Assembly: GCA_951812925.1 (NCBI GenBank)
Contig: OX638371.1
Coordinates: forward strand, 76,765,697-76,829,696
Reading direction: 5' to 3'
From: Calliopum simillimum
Lineage: Eukaryota > Arthropoda > Insecta > Diptera > Lauxaniidae
Length of the DNA: 64,000 nt
Position numbers and translations under genes: made by a program
Shown here: in pieces, positions 11,113 through 22,400 of the stretch
Numbering within the stretch: position 1 is the first letter of the stretch
How the letters are laid out: every line of letters begins with the position of its first letter
Notes under the pieces: generated by a model
The model's input: only the letters and a program-made list of their open reading frames with translations
Told to the model about the DNA's origin: nothing
Databases searched by the model: none

Positions 11113-12009
11113 CTTTGCATCTTGAGAGATATGAAGAAACAGATTGATTAAGCTAAACGAACACCGAAGATTATTATCGAAAACGGGAAATCGAATATAT
11201 TTACTATATCGAAATAATGTTGAAATTTTAATATATGTTTCAGGAATTAATATAAGAAATTTTAAGAAGATCCCAAAATAGTGAAAAAGATTTTAAGAAT
11301 ATCCCAAAAACGATTTGGATCCCAGAAACAATTTGGATTCCAAATTGGGTCACAATTGAAAATTTTAAGAATATCTCAAAACAGTAAAAATTATTTTAAA
11401 AAAAAATTAAGAGGATCTCAATATCATATAATATCGTGGCAATCGACAGGTATGATTGTTTAAAGGTATTTTTAAAAATTTTTGATGCAACCTTCCTTGG
11501 CATCGAAATCATCTTTTCCACTGGCCGCTGGAAAAGTTCTTTTGAAACATTAATCATGCGTTGCATTTTGCTCAATAATATTAGAGCGGTCTTTATCATT
11601 CACCCATAATTTGATTGCTGATCTTGTATTTCAGTTTTCCAAGCTTAGAAAGTTGTGTTTCTCAAAAGTGTAATAGTTTTTTTTTTTAAAGCTACCACTT
11701 AAGGGGATAATCCTTTGACCTTGGCGTCTTAGCTTCAAAAGGGGAGATAGAAGAAAGGGTTGTGGTTGAGCTACTGAGCGCCATATTTTTCGAATATTAT
11801 TTTGGCGTTACAATGATATTGATAGTGGTCAGAAACAAGTGTTATGCCTTTGAACTTAATTGCCCTTCAGTAATCATGGAAAGGTGAAAAGCTCAATGTG
11901 GCGCTTATTTGGACATACTTAGTTCGTAAAAACCACCAGAAAATACTGGAGAGGATAAGTAAATAATTAGAAACAAATTAAAATCACGAAATAGGGAAAG
12001 TGTATTACC
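11113..12009. other. 3'UTR/intergenic DNA without a recognisable gene
   Basis: This follows the stop codon of the giant gene. At about 11255-11375 there are degenerate direct repeats of a GAATTTTAAGAATATCCCAA-type unit. I see no clear AATAAA close to the stop. No coding signal is visible on either strand. Confidence 0.6.
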
Positions 12010-12082
12010 ATTTTCGAACTAGGAGTCGAACCTGGGAACTCTGGGTTGCAAGCACAGTACACTACCACTGCGCCACAAGGCC
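12010..12082 (-). repeat. tRNA-like sequence (SINE head or tRNA pseudogene)
   Basis: On the minus strand there is an A-box-like TGGCGCAGTGGTAG, a seven-base anticodon loop CTTGCAA (TGC, alanine-like, with the conserved T before it) and a perfect B-box GGTTCGACTCC, spaced as in a tRNA. The anticodon and T stems mostly pair. The acceptor ends do not pair, and no CCA or terminal TTTT appears at the expected place. This looks like a tRNA-derived SINE head or pseudogene and not a working tRNA. Confidence 0.55.
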
Positions 12083-13066
12083 GGTTTGCAGAACTCGCTA
12101 TGCATATCCATATCCATATATGGTTACGCCTTTGGTAAGTAATGAAAATATTGTTCATGCTGTCGATATATTGAATGCCATTCATAAGTAACATATGGAA
12201 AACATAGTTACGAATGTAGCTATCGCATTTCGAAGTTTTATTACGATTCCAGTTTCTTATCGTATTCAAAATTCAAAGCTATCAACACATATCTTCGGAA
12301 TTCAATGGGTCAAAGTAAATTAGTAATTTTTTCAGTTGAAAAAAATGCCGCAAACAGCAAATGGAAGGAACAAGATATTTAAATCTTATTTCTACAGATT
12401 TATCAATTTTATTTCGACAGAATACTCTGGTGGACGTGATATCTCTGTTTTGGATGGGATTATGGGATTCATTTCTGGTAGATTTTGGGTCGCTGAACTC
12501 GAACTTGCCTACAGAATTTCTCTATCACACCATGTTTTTTTAACTATTCTAACCAAAAATTGCAAAAAACGCGATTTTTGCAAATTTTTAAGGATATGCC
12601 TAATAATATCTTAAAACTTAAGTTATGACCTTTCAAACAACATAAAGTTTCCTCAAATATCTCTATTTCTTTTTCGAGATATTTAATTTTGAATTTATTT
12701 AAATGGCATGAATTTTTCAGAAGCTATAGCAGCATAGGTACTTAGTTTTAAAATTGAATACCACTTTGACGAAAAAAATATATTTAAGTAAACTTACGGC
12801 ATTGGAAAGGACATAACTTATACTTTAACATAAAAAAAAAAAAAATTATGTCGTGATTCTACATAACCTTAAAAATAGGCAGAAACTGCGTTGTTTGCAC
12901 TTGGTTAGTATAGTTAAAAAATCTTGATGTGATAAAGAAATATTTTTTTTTTTTTTACTTCCCTCTAAAAATTAAGAATACTCAAACTTAAAAGCTTTAA
13001 AAAGGGCGCATTAAAAATTTGAGCACGACCGTAGGAAGAAGCAAGTAAAGGCACTGCTCCAGCATA

Positions 13067-13640
13067 TCGAGCCCTAACTGCCAAAAAGACTTAACTGACA
13101 CGATTTCGGATTTTCGTGTTTTGATGAAAACCTATAATTCGTGTCCATACGCATCTTCTCTACAAATTTCATAACTGTAAAAAGTATCGTTACGGAGTTA
13201 TAGCGTAAGCAATAAAGACTTAACTGATATTCGAAGTATTTTGTTTATTTTTTTTTGTGACTGCGAGTTGTTGGTTAAGTCTTTTTTTCTTTTTGTGTCA
13301 AAAATAATTTGCAAATAATATTATAAAAAGGAAAATTTATTAAAAAGTCTTGATGAGGGTTAATAGTATATGTGACCACAAACGTTTTTTGGTACAAAAA
13401 CTGAAGATCAGATGGGAAATCTGGAAAGAAAAAAGGCTTAACTGACAAAACACTGAAAAATAGCAGTTATATTATAAACAGGTGAATGAAACTAGTGGCA
13501 TCGCATGTCTTACACAAAATATAGCTTACATACTAAATTTCACTGTAATAGCTATAATAAATGCACAGATATTTAAAAAAAACCTTCTCCTGTAAAATTA
13601 ACTTTTTGTCAGATAAGTCTTTTTGGCGGTTAGGGCTCGA
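13067..13640. mobile_element. 574-bp MITE with about 33-bp TIRs and TA duplication
   Basis: The ends are inverted repeats beginning TCGAGCCCTAACTGCC and running about 33 bp. They are flanked by TA on both sides (13065-13066 and 13641-13642), as in Tc1/mariner-type insertion. The inner motif AAGACTTAACTGAC, next to the TIR, recurs several times inside in both orientations (near 13085, 13208, 13275, 13435). No coding capacity is seen. Confidence 0.8.
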
Positions 13641-14122
13641 TATTCTTGGCCTTGTATTCTGAAAACAGTTTCGTAAATAAAACACATTAAAATATTTATA
13701 CAAAGAAATTTCTTATCAGACTTTTTTTTTTAATGCAATTTAAAAAATACTGCTAACAATGTATAATTACTAAAAATAAATAATAACAAAATGACATGAT
13801 AACAACCAAAGAAAATTTTTAATTGACGCCAAAAGTAGCAACAGCACAAAAAAAAAAAAAATTCATAAGAAAACTATGTTCAAAACGATTTGATGACCAG
13901 CACTAAGACATGGAATAGTTTACACTAAGAGTATGTATCTATATAAATTGGAAGCTTACGTCTTTAAATTTTGTCAAAAAAAAAAAAAATAAGTACGAAA
14001 TTTCTGTGTAATTTTTTAATTATCTGATCTGAATATTGCTTAATAAACAGGAAAAGGATGTTTAACATGGCCTTCATAGGTAGAATTTTTTCAGATTTTT
14101 TATTTTTTTTTGCAATAAAAGT

Positions 14123-14651
14123 ATATCTTATCTTCTTATACGAGCTCAAATAGTATATTTGCTTATATATATATATTATATATTGTATATATATATATAT
14201 CTGTGCCAAATATTTTTCTCAAAACGGCTGCAGCGATTTTAATGAAACTTTGGATAATGGCAAAAACTATTATACAATGAAGCATGAGCTAGGTCTGTAC
14301 TTTGTAAATACCCACCGGGGGGCGGGGCATCAGCCTAAATCTTAAATTTGATTCGGTCATAACTCGCCAACCATACAAGGTATTTGGATGAAATTTGATT
14401 TATTTATTTATTTTAGGTCATTCTCACCAAAAAAAAATTTGGAGTTTTTTATATTTTTCTATACCATTCGATACTTTTCGAGTTTTTTATTGTTATTATT
14501 TTTATTGTTCTCATCGGCTAATTTATCATTTTGATAGCATGAACATTGGAGGTGAAAAGATACGAATTTCATCACAAAAAATAGCTATGAATAAAAATAT
14601 CGACTAAAATAAGATCAGATTATTGACCGAACAGGGATCGGTCTCCAGGTA
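14123..14651. repeat. Dispersed repeat, short copy
   Basis: It starts near TCTTCTTATACGAG and ends at CAGGGATCGGTCTCCAGGTA. The same start, an internal block (AACCATACAAGGTATTTG) and the same end occur in the 1.8-kb copy at 37437-39253. This copy is an internally deleted version. It includes a TATATA microsatellite at about 14163-14202. The class is uncertain; the ends do not show a simple TIR. Confidence 0.6.
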
Positions 14652-16006
14652 CTGTAGTTTTAAACGACATAATATGTATAAAGATAAATAATATTTTAAA
14701 ATATTAAAGTATTTCAAATTTTAATTATGTATTTAAATTAAACATATGTAAGTAAATACGTAGATACTCAAAAATAATATTGTCCGTTTATAGAAATAAA
14801 AATTAATCTTAAAAATAGCAATTAAATAAATCATCATCATAACGTGAGTCAATAATAGAAATAGTGTGTTTGTATATATTTTTATGTGCATTATTATGAG
14901 TTAATTGTAAGGACTTCAAGCAGAATTTTTTAGTTTTTAACATAATAATTAATATGTCTAAAGTGTTATGCATTATGATCATTGAAATTCACTTAGCAAT
15001 TTTACTTAAATTCAAATTATTTCGAATATATTTATAGCCTATCATGTATGACGGAACGAATAAAGTGAATGAAACCTTTTATTAAAAAATTTTTTTAACT
15101 TAAGCGTTCAGTTTAGCTCAAAAATTCAAGTTTTTAAACAAAAATTTCAATACATGTCTTAACTTTTAAGATGCAAGCAGTTTCGTCAGAAATAATAAGG
15201 CTATTAACCTTAACTGATTATAATTGAAAAATACTGACGCAGCCATATACATAGTTTTTCAAATATACGTACTGTTTTAAGTAAACAAAAAAAAAAAAAA
15301 AAAAAAAATATGTATGAAGTTTTATTACACATGAAGTAATTTGTAAGTAAGAAATTTGTGTATATATTTTTAGTGTAAATAATTAAAGTTTATAAAATAT
15401 TTCAGAGTAAGAAAAATGTCAGTTCATATAAGGTACCTAAATTCTATTCTCAGTTATCTAAAATTTAATTATATAATATTCTCTTACAGCCATAAGACTA
15501 AATATAGAAAGCGTGCAAATATTTTAAGAATTATTGTAGTTTGTATACCTTATGAATAATATTTAATAAATACTTGTATTGTTTTTAACATTGATGTAAT
15601 ATTTGTTTAGATTAAGTTAAATTTATTTCAAAATATATATGTGTGTATAAAGTTACAATTATTTCAAAATATATATGTATATTCGCTATTAAAATAAATA
15701 TTTATTCAATACTATATAATATTGTTGTTTGTTTTACTAGTTTGTTTCACTCAATCAGTTCAAGATCATCCGAATAATGATGTAATTTAATTAAACTAAC
15801 TATTGAAATTAGTTTTTTACTTTTCTTAAGATGAAATAACAAAAGGTTCCACTTTTAGGCACTGGTTGACTTGCTAAAAAGTTCCCATTATCTGGAGAAT
15901 TGTCAAACATTTCGAGTAAGAAGTTACGCGTCGCATCTGTTTTACATACAATCGGTATACTGGGAGGCTAAACGAAGGAAAGAAAAAAAGAATTAAAAAT
16001 ATTCTA
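14652..16006. other. AT-rich intergenic stretch, no gene seen
   Basis: The stretch is homopolymer- and AT-rich, with an A-run near 15290-15308. No open frame with coding character and no clear element boundary are seen. It contains candidate poly(A) signals in both orientations. Confidence 0.6.
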
Positions 16007-16330
16007 TTAACAGCAAACTTGAACTGTGCTAATATTTACAAAACTCTTTGCCAATTCAGTTATTGTTCCAGTTTTTGGTGCTTCATTAAAAGGCGCTGGG
16101 ACTACTGCTTTAGCATTTGCAAGATCCAGTAAATACTTCACAATGTCATTTCTTAAACGCATTTCGTCCAGCGTTGTGTTTGAACTTTTAAGTTTAGCTA
16201 TCCACGCTGATACAACCGCTTTTTCTTTGGATGCATAGAAGCAAGTTTTATATTCCAGCGATGCGATTGCTTCGTCGAATGCCTTATCCAAAGCGGTTTT
16301 ATTGTCACAGTTTTCATCTGTTTGAGCCAT
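16007..16330 (-). CDS. Small DUF4485-like protein, 107 aa
   Basis: The ATG at 16330-16328 opens a 107-residue frame ending in TAA at 16009-16007. The protein begins MAQTDENCDNK. Its pattern is LDKAFDEAI, then AWIAKL, then RNDIVKYLLDLA and a Pro-Phe block PAPFNEAPKTG. This matches my recollection of the DUF4485 domain (a single-domain family also found at the N-terminus of some centrosomal/ciliary proteins such as CEP112). A splice-acceptor-like CCCCCTAG ends two bases upstream of the ATG on this strand, so a 5' non-coding exon further right is likely and the upstream in-frame codons are probably intronic. Function is unknown. No signal peptide or membrane segment is seen. The alternative is that the DUF assignment is wrong and this is an insect-specific small protein. 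Confidence 0.7.
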   Translation of the reverse strand: MAQTDENCDNKTALDKAFDEAIASLEYKTCFYASKEKAVVSAWIAKLKSSNTTLDEMRLRNDIVKYLLDLANAKAVVPAPFNEAPKTGTITELAKSFVNISTVQVCC

Positions 16331-17400
16331 AACTAGGGGGAAAAAATTTATATTGTAAATAATGGAAACGGTAAATTTAGAATAACTGAAAATCAAATTA
16401 AAAAGAAAAATCAAAAATATGTAAACAACATATTTTTCACAGCGATCTCTATTGGAAATTGTTAAAATTTATTTATCTAGGTTCAAAACCCATAGCTTAA
16501 TTCGAATCAAGATTCCCGGGGAACTTTCTTAAACTGCAATAGAGAATGCACGGCAGTCTGCGAAAATTCCCAGGAAATACTTATTCATGTTAACCCCCAA
16601 TAATTTTTGAGCAAATCCAGAAGTTTCCTGGATAAATGAAATACTTCCAGGTTGTCAGACTGTTAAGGTTTAAATTTTTCTCCACTAAATTTCCTACACG
16701 ATAAATTCTCCAAAGTTTTTCTCATCAATTTTATTTCCCAGAAGCTTCTCCATATTTCAACAGAGAATAACCCAAACCTTGATTTAAGCTTTTATGGGGG
16801 TTTGACATTTCACAAAACAGAAATAATTTGGTTTAAGAAAAAGTATGTGACATCGTTGCAACTTTATGGGCCATTTTATGAATTTGTCGTTCGTTTGCAA
16901 TCGTCAATATTTTGAGAATTGAAATTCCAGGGTTAGCAGGGTTACTTTTTTATTCCAATTTTCCTCAAAAAATGCCATGCCGCCTTGGTGTCTTCCATTT
17001 ATTTTTGACAGCTTAGGCTAGAAACATGGATAAAAAAAATATAAACTTCTTAATTTCCTTTAAACAATTAAAACAAAGTATAATCACAAAGCTAGTGATG
17101 GTCTATGAGTTCGACTAAATAAATTTCCAAACCTTCACACTTTGTTAGTAAAAAAAAAGTGAAGTGAAAAATAACAATGCCTTTCTCAATATTAAATTTG
17201 AATCAAGTTTGCTTTAGTGGCACCTCACAGCCATACTTAAATTGGATCGTTGTTCGAGCGAAAGCGCTTTTTAAGCGTATTTGTTTCGGTATGCTTCATC
17301 TAAAATGTGTGGACTTGAAACAGATAGAGATGGTTACGTATCACTGACGCTTGAATAACGCTACAATTTAGGTATAGTTTCTGGTTATTTTAAGATGTTT
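16331..17400. other. Intergenic stretch, no gene seen
   Basis: It should contain the upstream exon and promoter of the minus-strand 107-residue gene, but I could not place either. Nothing else is recognisable. Confidence 0.5.
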
Positions 17401-17413
17401 TTAATTTTAATAA

Positions 17414-17460
17414 GTAGTACTACCAACGACGTAAATAAAAATATACGTCGTTGGTACTAC
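17414..17460. repeat. Short near-perfect inverted repeat
   Basis: The arms GTAGTAC-CAACGACGTA pair across an AT-rich loop of about 11 bases. The left arm has one extra TAC triplet. It would form a stem of 17 bp. Confidence 0.75.
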
Positions 17461-17599
17461 GTTTCCACCAGAGATTTATGAGGTAATATATGGTTCTTTC
17501 GACATTTAGCTCTAAGTCTTGGGGTAAATCATCTGATTAAACTTACAAAAATAAATCTATTTCTGGGGAGATTTATTTTAAAAACGCGCATAAAATTAT

Positions 17600-18095
17600 T
17601 TTCATATAAATTTGGGCGATAATCATTTTGGAAATAACGCTCAAAAATTTGGGCTTTATTTCGTTTTTTTGGCCGTTATTTCGTTTTATTTTTAAAAAAT
17701 GAAATAACGCCCAAAAACGAAAAACGAAATTAAGCCCAAATTATTTTCATACAAATAAGTTTTAGGCGTTATTTCCAAAATGATTATCACCCAAATTTAT
17801 ATGAAAATAATTTGGGCGTTATTTCGTTTTTGATTTTGGGCGTTATTTCATATTTTTTGGGCGTTATTTCGTTTTATATTTTGGGCGTTATTACGTCATT
17901 TTATTTTTTGGGCGTTATTTCGTTTTTTGTTGGGCGTTATTTCGATTTTTTAAAAAAAAAGGAAATAACCCCCAAAAAAAACGAAATAAAGCCCAAATTT
18001 TTGGGCGTTATTTCCAAAATGATTATCGCCCAAATTTATATAAAAATAATTTGGACGTTATTTCGTTTTTTTTTTGGGCGTTATTTCCTAACGCC
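17600..18095. repeat. GGGCGTTATTTC array in both orientations
   Basis: The core TTTGGGCGTTATTTC(GTTTT) recurs more than ten times, first as GAAATAACGCCCAAA and then mainly as its reverse complement. Blocks such as CCAAAATGATTATC recur between units. A second cluster of the same motif lies at 45441-45630. It resembles an expanded inverted-repeat minisatellite or the inside of a foldback element. Confidence 0.75.
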
Positions 18096-18234
18096 GTTTT
18101 TTACATATGTACCAAATCTATTTCATGAATGTTAAATATTTTTAGAGATATGATGATATAATTTTTTGGCTCACTGCTTACTTTTCTGTGGAAATACCCA
18201 TAACAAAAATATATGAAAAGTATTTTAAAAAGTG

Positions 18235-18700
18235 GCTGTCCATAAACTCCGTGACGCTAAAATTCGCTATATTGAACCGCCCCCCCCCCCCCCTATGTGA
18301 TGGTAGCTTCATATAAAAAATAAATAAAATATGTATACCAAGCGTGACGCTGGCTCGAACCCCCCCCCCCCCCCTAACTGCCATACCTAAATTGGAGCGG
18401 CAGCGTTGTTTTACTGTCAAAAATTTCTCATGTATTGTACATACAATTTATATGGCGCATACCGAAATTGCCAACGCTGAGCTATTCGAATTTCCAATTT
18501 TAACAAAGCGTTATGGAGTGAAGTTAGCTGCAGAAAAGTAAAAAAAGAAACAACAATATGATTTTGGCAAACAATGACTTCAACCCAACGCTCTTTATTT
18601 CGGTATGGCGCTTGACGCTTTTGCGTAACGTTAAATAACGCAACGCCTGACGCTCCAATTTAGGCATGGCAGTAAGAGCGTCACGGAGTTTATGGACAGC
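18235..18700. mobile_element. MITE (TIR GGCTGTCCATAAACTCCGTG), host of a nested MITE
   Basis: The left end GGCTGTCCATAAACTCCGTG at 18234-18253 is repeated in inverse at the right end (about 18676-18700). Two C-runs of 14-15 bases lie inside. A second MITE is inserted in the right half. A reverse-orientation relative lies at about 48965-49100. Confidence 0.8.
18378..18672. mobile_element. PIF/Harbinger-like MITE, copy 1 (nested)
   Basis: The TIR CTGCCATACCTAAATTGGAG is matched by its inverse at the right end. The 3-bp duplication TAA (18375-18377 and 18673-18675) fits the TWA preference of PIF/Harbinger elements. The insertion is inside the MITE at 18235-18700, so it is the younger of the two. 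A second copy is at 62014-62255. Confidence 0.85.
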
Positions 18701-18919
18701 CCCTAAGCTATAAAAATGTCATACGAAAGTTTTAAATTTGACATGAATTATTTATTCGCGTTTCGTTTTCGGCTTAAAAAATTAAGAGGATTAATTCTTA
18801 CAACAAATGTCAAAATATTCTTTCTCCAAATCATTCCCAAAATCATAATTTCTGAAATTTGTTCTTCCAGAAATTTTTATGGCGATTTTTGTTAGCAACT
18901 CTGAGCAAAGCATTGTAGC

Positions 18920-19080
18920 CAACACTTAAATATAAAAATAATTATATAGAATGCGTTAAACGTCAGACAAAAAGAAAGAGTGGTTTGAAAATCGCTCAAG
19001 CGACTCTCTTGTCTTGCTTGTCATTAGACGTGTGTCATCAGAGTGAAAAGCATTTTCTTTTACGGTCGATTCGATTAAGA
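18920..19080 (+). promoter_or_regulatory. Nrx-IV: Candidate promoter/5'UTR start region of Nrx-IV
   Basis: A TATAAAAA-like box near 18931 lies about 35 bases before a TCAGAC that resembles an initiator. A second initiator-like TCATTAG is at 19021. The region precedes the Nrx-IV start codon by about 330-430 bases. This is a position-based guess and no transcript evidence is available. Confidence 0.2.
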
Positions 19081-19395
19081 TTTCGGTTTGGGTGTGTTAT
19101 TTTTTGTTAATTTAATACAAAATTAATTAAAAAAATCTTTAGAATTTGGTGATTTGTGTAACTGATTTGGTTTGGTTCTTTTCCAGTTTAAATAAAAAGT
19201 GAATTTGATATAAGTACGTGCAGAAATATCGCATGCAATCTGTGGGGCTCCGCTGGCCATTTTGTTGTGAGTTTTGCAGTTGAAAGATTCGGAGCCTTAA
19301 GGAATTCGTTTCATTGTGATTTGTGTTTTATTCATTAACAACAAAATACTAATGTATTAGATTTGGATAAAATTTACATAAAAAAATAATAAAAA

Positions 19396-19474
19396 ATGCA
19401 TTTGGCTGCGTTGGCTGCAGTTCTCATCTGCTTCCCCAATATATTTTGGTCTGGAAATTGGAATGTTCAAGCAG
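19396..19474 (+). CDS. Nrx-IV: Nrx-IV exon 1: signal peptide
   Basis: The ATG at 19396 (after AAAAA, a favourable insect context) starts MHLAALAAVLICFPN, a hydrophobic signal peptide. The exon ends in phase 1 at GCAG before GTAATT. Intron 1 runs to 26361. Confidence 0.9.
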
Positions 19475-22400
19475 GTAATTAACATTAAATAACATTAGAA
19501 ATTAAATTTTAAGTAAATTCCCTTACAGAAATTAATAAAAAAATCCAATTTGAATCATAACTTTGTTGAAATCAATTTAAGCCAAGTTTTGGGCGTGTAC
19601 TCCATGAGTTGTTCACCTTTTTCGCTCCAATCGTTGGAGAGAAACAACAATTCCGCTCTCAAAAACTGTGATCAGTTTTGAGTTATTCTCAAGCTTGCAG
19701 TCACGATCTGTTTCTACTCTTTGCTTATTATTTGTTTACTTTGGCTTCAGTTACGAATATCGTTGGCAAAACAGAGAAATGGAATCGAATGTAGTTGATT
19801 TGAGATCTCTTGGAATTCTTTCGTAATGAGTTGAAATGCATAAGTTAAACGTTCGTTTTCAATGACCTTAGGCCATGTTACAACTACCATATAAATAGAA
19901 AAATGGTTGTTTCCGTTATCCTGGTCGTCTGTTTATATTCACATCCTACCTGTTACATCCAATGTCAATTGTAATCAATTTACGATCTAAATTTATTAGC
20001 TGGTAATAATCTTCATATCTTTGCCATATCCGTTAAAAGTTGAAAATTAAATTTTTCGGAGACCGTCAGCCTTTCATTCCGCCTGTAGTATTAATTATTC
20101 GTACGCCGCTCCATCGGGGAGAACCAAAACGCCTGATCCCATGCCTGACTTAATAATAACAAAAGCAGAGAATGTCGTAAAAGCGACTGGTACAAATAAA
20201 ATGCTAAGAGTATTCCTAGAACTCACCACTGAAATAACGTACCATGATGATTCGGCCATAGGAACTTTGGTAAAAAGTCTACTAAGAACTACTAAGACAT
20301 TATGATGATTGGGCCATAGGAACTTTGGTAAAAAGTACTAAGAACTACTTAGACATTATGATATTTTCAACTGCAAGCAGAAAATGTGTCATTTAATCAG
20401 GAACAACAAGCATTGCTTAAATAAAGACCCTTCACATAACCGCTGAGCTGATGAATGTATGGTAGACTATTTACATTTAACTTTCATAGATTTTGATAGT
20501 ATCGACCCCTTATTGCAACTGGGATGCATTGTATAGACGTTCCTTTTCATGCATGATCAGTAAGTTCTAACATAACGGCAAGCATTCGGATTCTGTTTTT
20601 GGTAGTACTGTATGATATCCTCACCAGTAGTAAGTCTCGATTTTACTAGTCTCCAGCAGTCGTTTCTTGATGCATGTATTCTCCTTTAACTCCTAGGAGG
20701 AGCATAGGGCCAATATGAAACATCGCCATTCGTCGCGATCCCTTGCGATGACTTTGATCTCTTGCCACGACTTTCCGGATTCTTGGATTTCCTTTTCCAG
20801 CGACCTTTTCCAGTTGGTTTTGGGTCTACCACGTACTCTACTGTCTTGTGGATTCCACTCAAGAGCCTCGCGAAAAACTTCGCTGTGTGGTTCCGGAGAG
20901 TGTGACCAATCCATCTCCATTTGTGCAGCTTGACCTCATTTGCTATAGTCTTCTGATTGCATTTTTGATGTAGCTCGGCATTTGATATAGTGCGAGGCCA
21001 CGAAATCTTTAGTATACGCCTTAAACATTTGTTGACGAATACTTGCAGCTTGTTCGTTAGTTGTTCAGTAACAAGCCATGTTTCGCATCCATATAGCAAA
21101 ATCGATTTCACATTCGAATGCGCACTCTCATTTTAGTGGATATAACGGATGAAGACCATATTTCGTTCAGTTGAGCAAACGCGCCTTTTGCTTTTTTTTT
21201 CTTGATGGACGACTCCAATTATTTGGATAGCGTCATTACACCTAATGATGATAAGATAAAAGTGGTTAAGAAGGGGGTGGGGGGCAAAACTTCTAACTTC
21301 ACACTTCTAAATTCATACAAATTCAGACATGGTGATTTGAAATATTAATATTGTTTGAAATGTTGACTAGGAAGGTAGTTGCACTGTTATGGCGCGTATG
21401 TTTAAAAAAAAATTATCTTTCTTAAATGTGGTTATAGGGTTTTAGAGGTAAAACATAAATACTTTATCAAAACAGATTTTTTATGGGAGATATAATACAT
21501 CGAAAGTTGCGGATACATCTTTTATAGGGGAAACCCTGTATGAAAATGTTGATGCTATCTGAAAGATCTATTATTTCTTTGCAAAATTTTTAAATTTGAG
21601 GCTTTATTTTCAAGATATGACATTTTTACTAAAATTAAGTCCAAATCTCTTAAAACAATCAATTTTGTAGTTAATGAATTGTAAAAATAATCTGATTCAA
21701 AACCCTTGTTGTATTTTATCTCGTGTGTGAACCAGCTCTTAGATATGAAAATCGGAAATAGGGGGCTGCACAAGACGTCTTGATGGAGTTTTAAGACTTT
21801 TCGTATTGAGATACGTTGTCTTCTACCCGCTTTTTATTTATCAAATATTTCAGTTCAGTGTCGCGTGCAAATGTCTTGACAGTACTTGAATATGAATGCA
21901 GAAAAACAAATACTGCACAGACCTGTCTTGTTTGATTTGTTTCAGTTCAGTTGAGTGAATATACTGTAGTTCAGTACAGTTTATGCCAGAGAGAAGGTAG
22001 ATAGGAGATAGAAAAAGACAGACAGAGATAGATAGAAAGCTCAGTTAAGTTATGCAGTGCCGATCATTGCTTAAGTTGTTGTTGCTGTTTGCGGATTGAA
22101 AAATACTGAAAATGAATAACGAAAATAAAACAAACTTATATAAACAAGTAAGTTTTGAATCACGTAATTTTTTGAACCTGTTGCAATTTTTACTTTTCTT
22201 TACGTAAAGATTTTTCCAAAATGATAATTTTGGGCCAAAAACGAAAATGTATGAAAGCTACTACACTCCTGGGTTACCAATGCGTTGTACAAATGTTACC
22301 ATATCATATATTTTACTGTATGTAGTGTTACTTTTTTTCACTCGCACGTTTTACACTGACCTGAAGTATTTGCTTGTATAAAATATGGTATACTGAAGTA

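Noticed and set aside
12000..12269. Open frames on both strands across the tRNA-like sequence
   Set aside because: They are explained by the tRNA-like/SINE sequence and have no protein character.
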